Assembly: GCF_040760075.1 (NCBI RefSeq)
Contig: NZ_CP142884.1
Location: 3,906,001 to 3,970,000, forward strand
DNA from: Sphingobacterium sp. R2
Lineage (GTDB): Bacteria > Bacteroidota > Bacteroidia > Sphingobacteriales > Sphingobacteriaceae
Direction of reading: 5' to 3'
DNA: 64,000 nt
Under the pieces are notes generated by a model, which saw nothing but the letters and a program-made list of their open reading frames with translations, had not been told where the DNA came from and ran no database searches. Both the position numbers and the translations under genes were made by a program. Shown piece by piece: positions 45,053-54,143 of the stretch (position 1 is the first letter of the stretch; each line of letters opens with the position of its first letter).

Positions 45053-46054
45053 TTACTTCAGATGCTCCCAAAGGAAACTTTTTATTTCTGCAGCCACTTG
45101 ACGATGAACCGCTCTTCTGTCAATAGTCTTATGATCGCAGTAAAAAGTCGGTTCTTCATTAACTAAAAACGATTTTCCTTCGTTTAAAAAAACATAATGA
45201 CCCGTTTTAACAGGTAGTATGCTATATTTTGAGCCTTTCATAACTTGGCTATATTTAAGCGCATTTGATGCTAGTGGAGCAATGGAATCATCTGCAGCTC
45301 CGATGATTAAAACAGAAGATTTTTTGCTTTGTTTTTCTTCCATAATCACCAGTCCCAAAGCTGGTGATAAAGCTATGTTAACTTTAAATCGACTATCTTT
45401 TAAATTTCCTGGCACTTGGTTGCATGGGATTTCCTGTATAAGTTCTTGAAGATCTCCCAGTTCAGGAACAACAAATTGGTTGCGATTTTCCGCTTTAGAT
45501 GCATTTATCTTGAGTTTATCACAATCTATTTTAACCCCAGCAAGTGCTAAAGTGGTGTAGCCTCCCAACGAAAATCCGATTCCCGCTATCTTATTACTGT
45601 CTATGTAACGATGATAAACAGGATCTTTAAGCAGTGATGAAATTAGAAAACTCATATCGAGCGGCCTATCCCAATAACGCACGAAGTTCTCTGGAATTTT
45701 ATTATCGAGCGTATTTCCCCAATGATCGGGAGCTATCACAAAATATCCGTTCTTTGCTAATTCAATCGCCAACCATGATAAGCTATATCGATTTCCGCCT
45801 GTACCATGAGAAAGTACAACCAATGGATATTTCTTTTGTATAAATTCTGCATCTTTTACTGTAGGTGGTAAAACGAATGGTAGTTGCGTATCTTTAATAG
45901 TTGTATCCGCAGTTGGATACCACATTTGGGATCTCAAAGTTCGTCCTCGGGAATAATCAGTATAAGTAACTTGCCGCTCTCCTACGTTTGAAAAAGGCGT
46001 ATGATAAGTCATTATAAGAAGACTTAACAAAACAATACTAAATGGAATAGTCAT
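45053..46054 (-). CDS. Secreted alpha/beta hydrolase, platelet-activating-factor-acetylhydrolase-like
   Basis: 333 aa from ATG 46054 (a GTG three codons upstream is the alternative). N-terminal signal or anchor (MTIPFSIVLLSLLIMTY). Core features of the PAF-AH/dienelactone-hydrolase-like group: RTLRSQMWYPT, YPLVVLSHGTGGNRYSLSWLAIELAKNGYFVIAPDHWGN, and the nucleophile elbow IGFSLGGYTTLAL. A C-terminal His occurs in VKTGHYVFL. It probably hydrolyses an ester outside the cytoplasm; the substrate is unknown. It is divergent from the SMP-30-like gene with a palindrome between them. Confidence 0.8.
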   Translation of the reverse strand: MTIPFSIVLLSLLIMTYHTPFSNVGERQVTYTDYSRGRTLRSQMWYPTADTTIKDTQLPFVLPPTVKDAEFIQKKYPLVVLSHGTGGNRYSLSWLAIELAKNGYFVIAPDHWGNTLDNKIPENFVRYWDRPLDMSFLISSLLKDPVYHRYIDSNKIAGIGFSLGGYTTLALAGVKIDCDKLKINASKAENRNQFVVPELGDLQELIQEIPCNQVPGNLKDSRFKVNIALSPALGLVIMEEKQSKKSSVLIIGAADDSIAPLASNALKYSQVMKGSKYSILPVKTGHYVFLNEGKSFLVNEEPTFYCDHKTIDRRAVHRQVAAEIKSFLWEHLK

Positions 46055-46150
46055 ATTTGGCACTTGTAATTTTTGAATCTTAATACTTAAATTGGTAAAT
46101 TGAACATCTATATCATTCCCAAAGTTACCAGGAATGTTATACTTGAGTCA

Positions 46151-46168
46151 ATGGTCAAATTTAACCAT
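46151..46168. promoter_or_regulatory. 18-bp near-palindrome over a minus-strand -7 element
   Basis: ATGGTCAAATTTAACCAT is symmetric except for one base pair (position 6 from each end). Its centre contains TAAATTTG on the minus strand (46156-46163), a -7 match for the hydrolase gene. No matching -33 was found. Candidate repressor site. Confidence 0.5.
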
Positions 46169-46261
46169 CTAAATACAAGTCGTTATTTTACTCACAGACG
46201 CATTTTATATCGCTGCTAAAGAGATAGTTTTACCATAAATTTAATAAAATAAAGGCTATAT

Positions 46262-46280
46262 TGTATCTGATCATGATACA
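46262..46280. promoter_or_regulatory. Inverted repeat upstream of the SMP-30-like gene
   Basis: TGTATC (46262-46267) and GATACA (46275-46280) flank TGATCAT, so the dyad is 6-7-6 with a further TGATCA inside. Possible operator; it lies about 120 bp before the ATG at 46401. Confidence 0.4.
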
Positions 46281-46400
46281 TTATACTTGATCATTCAAGC
46301 ACATTAAGGTATGGTTTCTTTAACAAGTATAGCAATATCGCCTTTACTTTGATGGTGGAACTAAAATTGATAATAATAATTTGAAATAATAAACTTTATT

Positions 46401-47330
46401 ATGGAGCATTCAGTTAATTATTGCAGGTACTATCAAACGTTCTTATTCGTCCTCTTTATGTTAGGGGGGATAAACATAAGAGCCCAGTTATTTATTCAAG
46501 ACAGCTTGAAATTAATATCTCGGGATTTTAAATTTACAGAAGGTCCCGCCGTGGATCGAGGTGGCAATATTTATTTTACTGACCAGCCAAATAACAAAAT
46601 CTGGAGATACTGCACAAACGGTCATCTTTCGGTGTTTAAAGATTCTTCAGGCCGTGCAAATGGACTGTACTTTAATCATTTGAATCAACTACTTTCATGT
46701 TCGGATGAGAAAAACGAAATTTGGTCGATAAACATGGATGGCAAAGTTACGGTGCTGCTATCAGATGTCGATGGAAGAAAATTGAATGGCCCAAATGACC
46801 TATGGGTGGATCAAAAAGGAGGTATTTATTTTACAGATCCCTATTATCAGCGTGATTATTGGGATAGAAAGAAACCAGAGATAGTGGGGCAAAAAGTATA
46901 CTACCTTCCTTTCGGAAAAGGAACGAAGCCAATTGTGGTGGCTGATGATCTAACTAAGCCAAACGGGATAGTTGGTTCGGCTGATGGAAGATATCTATAT
47001 GTAGCAGACATTGAACGAAATAAAACGTATCGGTATATGATTGATGCTGAGGGTAAATTAAGTGGGCAGACAGCGGTCATAGAGCAGGGCTCTGATGGAC
47101 TTACCCTAGACAACGAAGGAAATATTTACCTTACTGGAAGAGGTGTTTCTATCTATAGCCCGAGAGGTGAATTGATTGGACACATTGAGATTAATGAACC
47201 TTGGACATCGAACGTGTGTTTCGGAGGAAAAGATAGGACTGATCTATTTATTACCGCATCAACTGCAATATATTGTATTCCAATTCACACAAGAGGAGTT
47301 AAATTAAATGACACCACTGCCCTAAATTAG
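46401..47330 (+). CDS. SMP-30/gluconolactonase-like protein
   Basis: Six-bladed beta-propeller of the SMP-30/gluconolactonase/LRE family, 309 aa, with signal peptide (FLFVLFMLGGINIRAQ). Blade motifs FKFTEGPAVDRGGNIYFTDQPNNKIWRY supply the metal Glu. NGPNDLWVDQKGGIYFTDPYY supplies Asn and Asp. DGLTLDNEGNIYLTG supplies the later Asp. Family members hydrolyse sugar lactones; being exported, it may act on extracellular aldonolactones. Substrate unproven. Confidence 0.88.
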   Translation: MEHSVNYCRYYQTFLFVLFMLGGINIRAQLFIQDSLKLISRDFKFTEGPAVDRGGNIYFTDQPNNKIWRYCTNGHLSVFKDSSGRANGLYFNHLNQLLSCSDEKNEIWSINMDGKVTVLLSDVDGRKLNGPNDLWVDQKGGIYFTDPYYQRDYWDRKKPEIVGQKVYYLPFGKGTKPIVVADDLTKPNGIVGSADGRYLYVADIERNKTYRYMIDAEGKLSGQTAVIEQGSDGLTLDNEGNIYLTGRGVSIYSPRGELIGHIEINEPWTSNVCFGGKDRTDLFITASTAIYCIPIHTRGVKLNDTTALN

Positions 47331-47563
47331 CTATCTATCCATGTCTTAGATTTCATTGAGTTAAATCCATTTAAAAAGTTTCCTAACAAGGCTGTTAGAG
47401 TTAAAGTACTTGAATTACCGGTGATTTATACGTTCTACGGTATTAAAGGCATATGATTTGTATCTCTTTTAAAAACTAAAAGTGCCTTTATGGATGGAAA
47501 GTGAGGTCGATGAGGGCACTAATTTTATTCTTACATTATCTATTATGCAAAAACCAAAAGTAC

Positions 47564-47932
47564 ATGGAAGCTAAACGAATAATGATTTGTGACGATGACG
47601 AGGGAATACTTGAAGTTCTCGAGCTATATTTAGAATTGGAAGGTTACGTTGTCGTAACTGTCGCCAATAGCACTTTATTGATTGAGCAGATAGAAATGCA
47701 TTCACCAGATTTGCTCCTACTCGACCTTTGGATGCCTTTGTTGTCTGGAGATCAGGCGCTAAAGATAATTCGTGAAAACGATAAAATAAAGGATTTGCCT
47801 GTTATAGTGCTTTCCGCTAGCGTTGATGGCGCCACCATTGCCATTGATAATGGAGCGGATGGCTTTATAGCAAAACCTTTTGATCTAGACAACATTAAGA
47901 AGAATATTGATAGCGTGATGAACAGGCAATAG
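47564..47932 (+). CDS. Stand-alone response regulator receiver protein
   Basis: Single REC domain, 122 aa from ATG 47564 (MEAKRIMICDDDEG); upstream codons of the longer frame do not fit a receiver. Acidic pocket DDD (10-12), phospho-acceptor in LLLLDLWMPLLSG (about 54), switch Ser in VLSASVDG and Lys in FIAKPFD. No output domain. No kinase is adjacent; the CHASE3 hybrid kinase 4.4 kb upstream and the PAS kinases are possible donors. Confidence 0.87.
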   Translation: MEAKRIMICDDDEGILEVLELYLELEGYVVVTVANSTLLIEQIEMHSPDLLLLDLWMPLLSGDQALKIIRENDKIKDLPVIVLSASVDGATIAIDNGADGFIAKPFDLDNIKKNIDSVMNRQ

Positions 47933-48090
47933 ATAAAATAAATCCTCCATTCTCTTTTTCCCAATGCAATCTTGCGCCCCTTATAAAGATCTTTTCAACG
48001 ACGTATTTTCATTATAATATCGTTTTTATGAACGATTTCATTACAAGAATTGTTCAAGAGACAACAATACTACAACAAAAAATAAACAAT

Positions 48091-48975
48091 ATGTCACAGT
48101 TTAAAAATCCACACACAAAATATCCTATACCACCTTTCCCAAAACAAAAACAGCAAGTTCCTGGAACGGAAACTTCCATGAAACCACAAGCTGATCATGG
48201 TGAGAAAAGTTATGTTGGCAGTGGTAAGCTTAACGGTGCGAAAGCTGTTATTACAGGTGCAGATTCAGGTATTGGCCGAGCCATTGCGATCGCTTATGCG
48301 CGCGAAGGTGCAGATTTGGTAATCAGCTACGGCTATGATATCGAAGATGAAGATGCAAAAGAAACTGCTCGCCTCGTAAGAGAGGCAGGCCGTAAAGTTA
48401 TATTATATAAAGGAGATCTCCGTAACGAAAACTATTGTAACCAACTAATAGATTGTGCATTATCTGAACTCGGAGGCATAGATATCTTAGTTAACAACGC
48501 TGCTTACCAAATGGCGCATAAGACACTCGACGCGTTGACAGCAGAGGAATGGAATCGTACTTTCGAAACTAATATAAGAAGTATGTTCTATCTATCAAAA
48601 GCAGCAGTACCTCACATGCAACCTGGAAGCTCAATCATAAATACAGCCTCCGTTAACTCGTATCATCCGAGTGCCGTTCTTTTAGACTATGCGGCAACTA
48701 AGGGAGCTATACAAAATTTTACAGCGAATCTCGCGCAAATGCTTCTACAACAGGATAGAGGTATTCGCGTAAATGCTGTAGCTCCCGGACCCGTATGGAC
48801 GCCGTTAATACCCTCGACTATGCCGGAACCACAAAATTTTGGCAAGGAAACCCCAATCAAACGACCAGCACAACCGGCAGAGATTGCCCCAGCATATGTT
48901 TTTTTAGCTTCCGAAGATAGCAGTTACATAGCAGGTGCCACACTAGCAATAACCGGAGGGAAAATTGCTATATAA
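48091..48975 (+). CDS. SDR family oxidoreductase (YghA-like)
   Basis: Short-chain dehydrogenase/reductase, 294 aa from ATG 48091. The long N-terminal extension with YPIPPFPKQKQQVPGTE is characteristic of the YghA/glucose-dehydrogenase-like stress group. NADP motif TGADSGIGRAIA, NNAA segment, catalytic Ser in INTASVN and Tyr/Lys in DYAATKGAIQNF, then VAPGPVWTPLIPS. Homologues are commonly stress-induced; substrate unknown. It is convergent with the GH2 gene across a terminator. Confidence 0.9.
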   Translation: MSQFKNPHTKYPIPPFPKQKQQVPGTETSMKPQADHGEKSYVGSGKLNGAKAVITGADSGIGRAIAIAYAREGADLVISYGYDIEDEDAKETARLVREAGRKVILYKGDLRNENYCNQLIDCALSELGGIDILVNNAAYQMAHKTLDALTAEEWNRTFETNIRSMFYLSKAAVPHMQPGSSIINTASVNSYHPSAVLLDYAATKGAIQNFTANLAQMLLQQDRGIRVNAVAPGPVWTPLIPSTMPEPQNFGKETPIKRPAQPAEIAPAYVFLASEDSSYIAGATLAITGGKIAI

Positions 48976-48992
48976 GTAAATCACATCATGTA

Positions 48993-49035
48993 ATTAACGC
49001 ACTGAAAGTATGATTGATGCAGACAGTGCGTTAAT
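48993..49035. terminator. Bidirectional terminator between the SDR and GH2 genes
   Basis: Perfect 11-bp stem ATTAACGCACT/AGTGCGTTAAT (48993-49003, 49025-49035) with a 21-nt loop, between two convergent genes. The plus strand continues AGTTTTTG. Confidence 0.65.
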
Positions 49036-49068
49036 AGTTTTTGATTACACTCACATTTTTTCAAAAAT

Positions 49069-51513
49069 TTACTCACTTATCAACACTACTGCATCAGCCA
49101 AAAGCCCCCTGCTTTTGGCTCGAAGGATGATTTTACCTCTATCTATGCTTTTTATAATGACCAAAGCTCTACCGTTGAATGTCCTTCGTGCCGTTGATTG
49201 AAAACTGTTCAGATCCGTCGTATTGCCATTGTCTGTCGCCACAATTTTTGCAGCATCTCCCTCCACCTCAAATTCGATTTTATCGTCTGCATCAGGAACA
49301 ATCGTACCAAACTCGTCCACGATATAGGCATGCACAAAGGCAAGTTCTTTGTTTGCCGAATTGAAAGTCACGTTTTCTGCAAACAATTGTATACGATGCG
49401 CTTTCGCTGCCGTGCGGATCGTTTTACTTAGCAGTTTCTTGCCACCTTGAAACGATATTACTTCAATCTCCCCTGGTTCAAATTCAACGGCCTTAAATAC
49501 AAGGTCGTACCGGTCTGGGTCCTTGGACTGCTCCCCTATCTTTTTACCGTTCAGATAAAGCTCCATCCGGTTAGCCTGATTAAAATACACGACTATATCT
49601 ACCCGGTCACCTTGCTTCCAATTCCAATGTGGCAATACATGTAAGACCGGCTTTTCTGTCCATACGCTTTGATACAGATAGTAGACATCTTTCGGAAACC
49701 CAGCTAGATCCACAATACCAAAGTACGAACTTCGTGCCGGCCAGGTGTACGGTGTGGGTTCGCCGAGATAGTCAAATCCGGTCCATACATACATCCCAGC
49801 AATATGGTCATACCTTTCCATCAACCTTAAGCTTGTCTGATGATTTGAACCCCATGGTGTAAATACATTGTCGTAAGCCGATATGTTCCTGTCTTCATTC
49901 CCGCCAGAAAAAGGGATATCCCATCGTTCAGGCCACATGCGACTAGAATCATAAGGAACCAAATCATACGTTCCGCGACTTTCCAACGCCGAAGTGCTTT
50001 CCGTTACGATAAACTTCTTTCCGGGATGGTCCTGTGGGAAGCTTGCCCATTTCTTATGGTTATAGTTGTAGCCAATCAGATCTACCGCCGAACTCATCAG
50101 CACGGGATTTGCTTTGGAAAGCTCATTATTGGCAATGGTGGTCGGACGTGTGTCATCCAGACTATCGACGATTGCTGCCAATGCGATCGGAATGGCTGTA
50201 CCATCAGCTTTGGAATGCCATTGCTCCTGCGCTTCATTGCCCAGGCACCAGATAAACAGTGACGGATGATTACGGTCCCTTTTGACATGGTCAACAAAGT
50301 CCCGCTTGTACCATTCGTCCCAGTATAAATGATAGTCATAAGGGTTTTTATGCCCTTTCCAGACATCGAAAGTTTCGCTCATCACGACAAAACCCAAGCT
50401 ATCGCAAAGGTCCAAAAACGCTGGAGCCGCAGGGTTGTGTGATGTGCGTATCCCATTGACCCCCATTGCTTTCATAATGCGGAGCTGACGTAATGCTGCC
50501 GACGTATTGAATGCCATACCCAAAGCGCCGAGATCACTATGTAAACAGACACCCCGGATTTTAAGCTGCCTCCCATTCAATATAAAGCCCTGTTGCTGAT
50601 CGAAGCTAAAATTGCGTAAGCCAAATTTCGTAAGCTGTTCATCCACAACCCGACCATCAACAATAAGTTTAATTTTTGCCGTATATTGATAGGGATTTTC
50701 AATATCCCATAAGACGGGATTTTCGAGGACTATCTGCTGAGCGATGGAGTGCTGACCTGCTTTGACAGCGCTCAACGTGGTACGTTTGCTTGCGACAACA
50801 GCACCTTGAGCCGAAAGAACCGCTGTCAGTAGCGTAATCTTTTTTGATTCCTCAAGGTTATGCTCAATTTCCAGGGAGAGATCCACGACAGCACGTTTCT
50901 CACTGAGCTGCCCAGCTCTTATGAAGGTGCTGTTCGTTCCTACGCTGACTGGATTACGGCTGATTAATTTGACATCCCGATAGATCCCCGACCCCGAATA
51001 GAAACGCGAGTTGGGCTGATTCTTATTGTTTACTTTTACTGAAAGCAGGTTTTCCCTACCATCCCAGTATAAATAAGGGGAAAGCTCATATTCAAATCCG
51101 ATATAACCATTGGGTCTTTTTCCTAAGAAATGCCCATTGATCCAGACTTCACTATTTTCGTATACACCTTCGAATGCAATAAATATCCGTTGCCCTTGCT
51201 CAGCCTGCGCCAGCTTAAACGTTTTTTGATACCATCCTACGCCACCATCGAGGTAAGCAGCCCCGCTACCTGCGGGGCTGTTTTCTCTAAATGGCATTTC
51301 GATACTCCAGTCATGTGGTAGATCGAGCTTTCGCCAGCCCTCTCCTTTTCGTCCATTGCTATATTGCTGGCTGCTATCTAGTTTAAACCACCAGCCCCCA
51401 TTAAAATCAATAACCTTTCTGGACTGTCCACTTAAGGAGCCCGCAGTCGCCAATAACAGGAAGAGCAGGATCATCATTCGGCTATATCCTGTGTGAAATA
51501 GTCGCTTCAACAT
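49069..51513 (-). CDS. Glycoside hydrolase family 2 (beta-galactosidase-like, DUF4982-type C-terminus)
   Basis: Secreted exo-glycosidase, 814 aa from ATG 51513; it begins 5 bp after the stop of the SusE/F-like gene. Signal peptide ends SLSG. Sugar-binding domain (RKVIDFNGGWWFKLD...AYLDGGVGWYQKTF), Ig-like domain, then TIM barrel. The acid/base is Glu427 in CLGNEAQ and the nucleophile is Glu505 in FIVTESTSALESRG (numbering from this start). C-terminal DUF4982-like and Big-like domains follow. The GH2 subfamily cannot be fixed: beta-galactosidase, beta-glucuronidase or alpha-arabinosidase-like specificities are possible. In the PUL context a beta-galactosidase removing xyloglucan side chains is a good guess. 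Confidence 0.88.
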   Translation of the reverse strand: MLKRLFHTGYSRMMILLFLLLATAGSLSGQSRKVIDFNGGWWFKLDSSQQYSNGRKGEGWRKLDLPHDWSIEMPFRENSPAGSGAAYLDGGVGWYQKTFKLAQAEQGQRIFIAFEGVYENSEVWINGHFLGKRPNGYIGFEYELSPYLYWDGRENLLSVKVNNKNQPNSRFYSGSGIYRDVKLISRNPVSVGTNSTFIRAGQLSEKRAVVDLSLEIEHNLEESKKITLLTAVLSAQGAVVASKRTTLSAVKAGQHSIAQQIVLENPVLWDIENPYQYTAKIKLIVDGRVVDEQLTKFGLRNFSFDQQQGFILNGRQLKIRGVCLHSDLGALGMAFNTSAALRQLRIMKAMGVNGIRTSHNPAAPAFLDLCDSLGFVVMSETFDVWKGHKNPYDYHLYWDEWYKRDFVDHVKRDRNHPSLFIWCLGNEAQEQWHSKADGTAIPIALAAIVDSLDDTRPTTIANNELSKANPVLMSSAVDLIGYNYNHKKWASFPQDHPGKKFIVTESTSALESRGTYDLVPYDSSRMWPERWDIPFSGGNEDRNISAYDNVFTPWGSNHQTSLRLMERYDHIAGMYVWTGFDYLGEPTPYTWPARSSYFGIVDLAGFPKDVYYLYQSVWTEKPVLHVLPHWNWKQGDRVDIVVYFNQANRMELYLNGKKIGEQSKDPDRYDLVFKAVEFEPGEIEVISFQGGKKLLSKTIRTAAKAHRIQLFAENVTFNSANKELAFVHAYIVDEFGTIVPDADDKIEFEVEGDAAKIVATDNGNTTDLNSFQSTARRTFNGRALVIIKSIDRGKIILRAKSRGLLADAVVLISE

Positions 51514-51517
51514 AGGC

Positions 51518-52453
51518 TTATTTAGTCTTATTGGTATCCGAGGCATTTTCGGTCAAACTCTCCTTGTAGGCCTTGCTGATAAAATTAAAGGTCAGCATAG
51601 CTGCTCCGTCGTTCGAAAGCACGGGATCCCGCAATACCGCCAGTTGCATTGTATTCTCGGTCAGCGACATAATTCGTACATCACCCCAGTCGACAACGAT
51701 CCCATCTTGTGGCTTTCCATGTAAAGGCGAAGCCCCGGTTATACGGATGGTTTTCTTTTCGGTATCGATATTAAAAGTTCCCTTCTGGACTTTGCCCAGC
51801 ATAGCATGATTCACGTTGATGTTTGCACCGCCTTTCAGATCAAAAGTCATACTTCCATAATCGCCGGCAGGCATAAGCCAGCTATTGCCTTTCCAATCGG
51901 GTTCCCAGCTCCAGCTATCGCTATTTAAAGGCGCGGCTGTTTTATTGATGCTTCCCCACCAGTCACCGGTGCCGTAAAAATACATTGGACCTTTAAAGTA
52001 GCGGGAAATGCCCTCAGCATCCAGATCGAGGTACCAGGTTTTCTCTTCCCCTGCCCCGCCCGTCAATAAGGTCCAGGTCTCGTCACTGATAAACTCGGCA
52101 TACATCTGATCGATTTTAAATGTCACTGGCTCGCCGTAGACGATGCCACCACGCGTCTCGACACCAAATTTAACGGTGTACTCACCGGGAAAAGGCATTC
52201 TCAGGGTTACCTTTTTCTCCTGACTCCGTCCTTGTGGATGCTCCCACAATGGGGTATATTTTGAATCCATCAAGCTTGTTAAATACACAATATTGGGATT
52301 ACTGGCATCATGTTCAACGGTAAAGGCCTTTCCCTTCTCCAACTGCGTCGAAGTGACATCGATGTCTCCCAGTGTATAATTCTCGGGAGAACAAGCTCCA
52401 AAGATTACCATCGCCGCAAAAAAGCAGATGGCATATGTGAATATCTTTTTCAT
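51518..52453 (-). CDS. SusE/F-like surface lipoprotein
   Basis: 311 aa, lipobox FGAC. An N-terminal PKD/Ig-like part (FTVEHDASNPNIVYLTSL..., MPFPGEYTVKFGV) is followed by an outer domain with a Trp-rich run (DETWTLLTGGAGEEKTWYLDLDAEG, FYGTGDWWGSIN, SWSWEPDW) that could stack on sugars. It is the usual fourth surface protein of a PUL, placed 49 bp after SusD. Glycan binding is inferred from position and aromatic content; I do not recognise a named domain with certainty. Confidence 0.7.
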   Translation of the reverse strand: MKKIFTYAICFFAAMVIFGACSPENYTLGDIDVTSTQLEKGKAFTVEHDASNPNIVYLTSLMDSKYTPLWEHPQGRSQEKKVTLRMPFPGEYTVKFGVETRGGIVYGEPVTFKIDQMYAEFISDETWTLLTGGAGEEKTWYLDLDAEGISRYFKGPMYFYGTGDWWGSINKTAAPLNSDSWSWEPDWKGNSWLMPAGDYGSMTFDLKGGANINVNHAMLGKVQKGTFNIDTEKKTIRITGASPLHGKPQDGIVVDWGDVRIMSLTENTMQLAVLRDPVLSNDGAAMLTFNFISKAYKESLTENASDTNKTK

Positions 52454-52502
52454 GTTTGTCTAGTTATAATTCAACCAATAGTAAGTCCAAGTATACCTGT
52501 GT

Positions 52503-54131
52503 TTAGTTCCATCCAGCATTTTGTTTCAGTACACCATTGGATAGGGTAATCTGCTTGTTGGGTATTTGCATAAATCCTTTCGTTGTCAAAAAACGCTCTT
52601 TAGTCACAGTGACCTTCTCCGGCACAGATCCACTGAGCACATCTTCGGTTGTTTCCAGTGTAGCGGCGGCGTTATTCAGCCCCTGCCGCAATACATCCCA
52701 ATAGCGGATACCTTCAAATGCAAATTCAAATTTTCTTTCCTTCAGAATATTGTTTTTTGAAACTGCTAGCGGCACAAAATTGGCCTTGTAAGCTCTTTTC
52801 CTTACCTCGTCAAAGTATTTCTGTGCGTTTGCGGAACCGAGTTCTGCCGCCATAAGCAAGACATCAGCATAGCGGATGACAAAGTAATCCTGGTCCTGGG
52901 ACAGTTGCATATCCTTATCCCCGCCTGTATTGGTGGTGCCGTCCGGCAATGCCGTGGGGGCGTATTTTTTGATGGTGTAACCTGTATACTCACGCTGGTC
53001 TTTCAGGTCAAATCCCGTGATGTTCTCGCCATCGATATCAATAATTGAGGCAGTTTTGCGTGTATCCATGTTGTCAAACTCATTGAAGAACTTTTTGCTT
53101 ACCGTACATGCCCCCCATCCTTGGCCATAAGGCGACCAATTTTTACCACGCAAGCCCAGAAAGACGACCCAGCGGTTGCCATCAACATAACCGTTGTAGT
53201 TTGATGTATTGTTGAATTTCTGTGCAAATACAACCTCAGCATTTCCCTTACCGGCATATTTAGAAATATCTAGCGTATTATTACTTGCATTGGGGATATA
53301 ACTCGCTGCCGGCCACAGATTTTTGAAATCTGCCACCAGCGCAAACTGGCCACTGCTGATAACATCTTCGAGTCCCGCCAGGGCTTCGGCCTTGGATACA
53401 CCGATATCTTCGCCGCCATAATAGCCTGCATAAAATAGATAAACACGGGCCAGTAGCGCTTTAGCAGCGAATGGAGTTGCCCGACCATCATTGGTTGCCG
53501 AAGCTGACTTGGGGTAAGCTGTTGCTGGGATATTGGCAGCCGCAAATTTAAGGTCTGAAACAATCAGTTGATAAATCGCTTTGGGGTCCGACTGTGGAAT
53601 ATTCTCATTGGTCGGGCTCGTTAGCAAAGGGATGTTTTCGAATAGACGGACGAGATCAAAGTACATGGTGGCCCGCAGGAATTTCGTTTCCCCTTCGATA
53701 CGTGCCCGCGCTGTTGTGTTGCCTGAAAAATCAGTACCGTCCAATTTTCCCAAAAGGGTATTGCAGCGGAAAATTCCCGCGTAGTAATCAGACCAGGTAC
53801 CATCAAAGATATTATTGTCCGATTGGGACTGCGCAATATCAAAACGGTCTATTGCCTGAAATGAGCGACCGTCTGTTGTACCTGTTCCGCCAAAACAATT
53901 GTCGGCGGCCACCTCTGCTGTCAGATAGAAAGACTGGCTCCCATTGGAGCTCGTCCGTTGATAACCATCATAACAGCCGACCAGCGCCATGTCAGCATCG
54001 GCTACGGTTTTATAAAAGTTGCTTTCCAAAACGCTTGTCATCGGTTCGACATCCAAAAAACTGGATGAACATGATCCTAAGATTAAGGACCCAAATAACA
54101 TGGAATGATAGATATAGCTCGTTTTTTTCAT
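52503..54131 (-). CDS. SusD-like (RagB/SusD) surface lipoprotein (second locus)
   Basis: 542 aa. Lipobox LGSC, then SSSFLDVEPMTSV. Landmarks: IEGETKFLRATMYFDLVRLFENIPLLTSP, AAKALLARVYLFYAGYYG, and VIRYADVLLMAAELG. ILKERKFEFAFEGIRYWDVLRQG is the family's C-terminal signature. It starts 12 bp after the SusC stop. It forms the lid over the SusC channel of this PUL. Confidence 0.93.
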   Translation of the reverse strand: MKKTSYIYHSMLFGSLILGSCSSSFLDVEPMTSVLESNFYKTVADADMALVGCYDGYQRTSSNGSQSFYLTAEVAADNCFGGTGTTDGRSFQAIDRFDIAQSQSDNNIFDGTWSDYYAGIFRCNTLLGKLDGTDFSGNTTARARIEGETKFLRATMYFDLVRLFENIPLLTSPTNENIPQSDPKAIYQLIVSDLKFAAANIPATAYPKSASATNDGRATPFAAKALLARVYLFYAGYYGGEDIGVSKAEALAGLEDVISSGQFALVADFKNLWPAASYIPNASNNTLDISKYAGKGNAEVVFAQKFNNTSNYNGYVDGNRWVVFLGLRGKNWSPYGQGWGACTVSKKFFNEFDNMDTRKTASIIDIDGENITGFDLKDQREYTGYTIKKYAPTALPDGTTNTGGDKDMQLSQDQDYFVIRYADVLLMAAELGSANAQKYFDEVRKRAYKANFVPLAVSKNNILKERKFEFAFEGIRYWDVLRQGLNNAAATLETTEDVLSGSVPEKVTVTKERFLTTKGFMQIPNKQITLSNGVLKQNAGWN

Positions 54132-54143
54132 GATTTCTTGTGT

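Larger units (their letters stand above)
46055..46400. other. 346-bp divergent intergenic region with two palindromes
   Basis: Between the hydrolase (minus) and SMP-30-like (plus) genes. It holds the dyads at 46151-46168 and 46262-46280; no gene is seen. The two divergent genes could share control. Confidence 0.5.

Noticed and set aside
53594..54133. 179-codon frame antisense to SusD
   Set aside because: Shadow of the SusD gene; Cys/Arg/Ser-rich translation with no family features.
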